Assembly (NCBI RefSeq): GCF_003065405.1
Contig: NZ_CP026947.1
Location: 248,001-312,000 of the forward strand
From: Corynebacterium yudongzhengii
GTDB lineage: Bacteria; Actinomycetota; Actinomycetes; Mycobacteriales; Mycobacteriaceae
Reading direction: 5' to 3'
Length of the DNA stretch: 64,000 nucleotides
Positions 63,893 to 64,000 of the stretch are shown here, piece after piece (position 1 is the first letter of the stretch; each line of letters begins with the position of its first letter). The notes below the pieces were generated by a model. That model did no database searches and was not told the origin of the DNA. It saw nothing but the letters and a program-made list of their open reading frames with translations. The position numbers and the translations under genes were made by a program.

Positions 63893-64000
63893 ATGAGCAC
63901 CACGATCGTGCACCTCGTCCGCCACGGCGAGGTCGATAACCCCCGCCGCATCCTGTACGGACGCATGCCCGGCTACGGGCTGACCTCCCGCGGCCACAGC
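63893..64000 (+). CDS. Histidine phosphatase (phosphoglycerate mutase-like) protein, 5' part
   Basis: 36 residues are visible before the window ends: MSTTIVHLVRHGEVDNPRRI then LYGRMPGYGLTSRGHS. The phospho-His motif LVRHGEVDNP with GYGLTSRGH marks the histidine phosphatase superfamily; a GpmB-like gene follows hemL in other corynebacteria. An AAAGCGA purine stretch precedes the ATG. Substrate unknown. Confidence 0.85.
   Translation, partial: MSTTIVHLVRHGEVDNPRRILYGRMPGYGLTSRGHS

Overview
The window is high-G+C actinobacterial DNA and almost certainly Corynebacterium (sensu lato) chromosome. The evidence is a trehalose corynomycolyl transferase, a RamB-type regulator beside a three-gene sdhCAB operon, a single-polypeptide type I fatty acid synthase, the mycothiol gene mshA, and the gene orders mshA-gpmA-senX3-regX3-ppx-proC-(HTH)-bS22 and hemA-hemC-hemD-hemB-hemE-hemY-hemL. 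Many genes carry a TAnnnT or CATAAT -10 box 6-8 nt before the start codon, which suggests leaderless mRNAs and sets several starts.

Layout. 1-1631: start of an unidentified minus-strand gene, a secreted mycolyltransferase, and a 36-codon small ORF that may encode a cell-envelope peptide. 1724-9902: central metabolism: lpd, a membrane protein, ramB, sdhCAB and a small membrane protein. 9985-12789: DUF445, a coiled acidic protein, DUF2516 and a DeoC-like remnant. 12790-17276: a disturbed region with 615 gene-free bases, a frameshifted MFS transporter, an intact IS256-family element and a decayed IS5-family element that landed in the last codons of an lmeA-like gene. 17262-23597: lmeA-like gene, DUF2505, murB, DUF3806, a frameshifted small membrane gene, ribokinase, a D-amino-acid dehydrogenase-like oxidase and a YbjN protein. 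23843-32839: the 9-kb type I fatty acid synthase. 33018-33497: 200-bp tandem repeats. 33596-36069: RDD protein and acyl-CoA ligase. 36158-44761: mycothiol, glycolysis, two-component phosphate-type signalling, polyphosphate, proline, and small HTH and ribosomal proteins. 44812-64000: HAD phosphatase, glutaredoxin-like protein and the heme biosynthesis cluster.

The heme cluster supplies nearly the whole route from glutamyl-tRNA to the porphyrin stage: hemA and hemL make aminolevulinate, hemB, hemC and hemD make uroporphyrinogen III, hemE decarboxylates it, and hemY oxidises the product. It is interrupted between hemC and hemD by a PH-like gene, a NUDIX hydrolase and a 975-residue PLD-nuclease/helicase/DUF3427 protein of SauUSI (type IV restriction) architecture. 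The last two are translationally coupled. Between hemB and hemE lies a full-length P1B-type ATPase homologue that has lost its phosphorylated Asp, CPC, TGES and GDGxND motifs, so it looks like a conserved pseudo-ATPase.

The most unusual non-coding content is a dispersed palindromic repeat family with a GCTGGTCGAAAGGAGT core. It occupies both large intergenic gaps (33.0-33.5 kb and 59.3-59.9 kb). No tRNA, rRNA, CRISPR array or recognisable riboswitch was seen.
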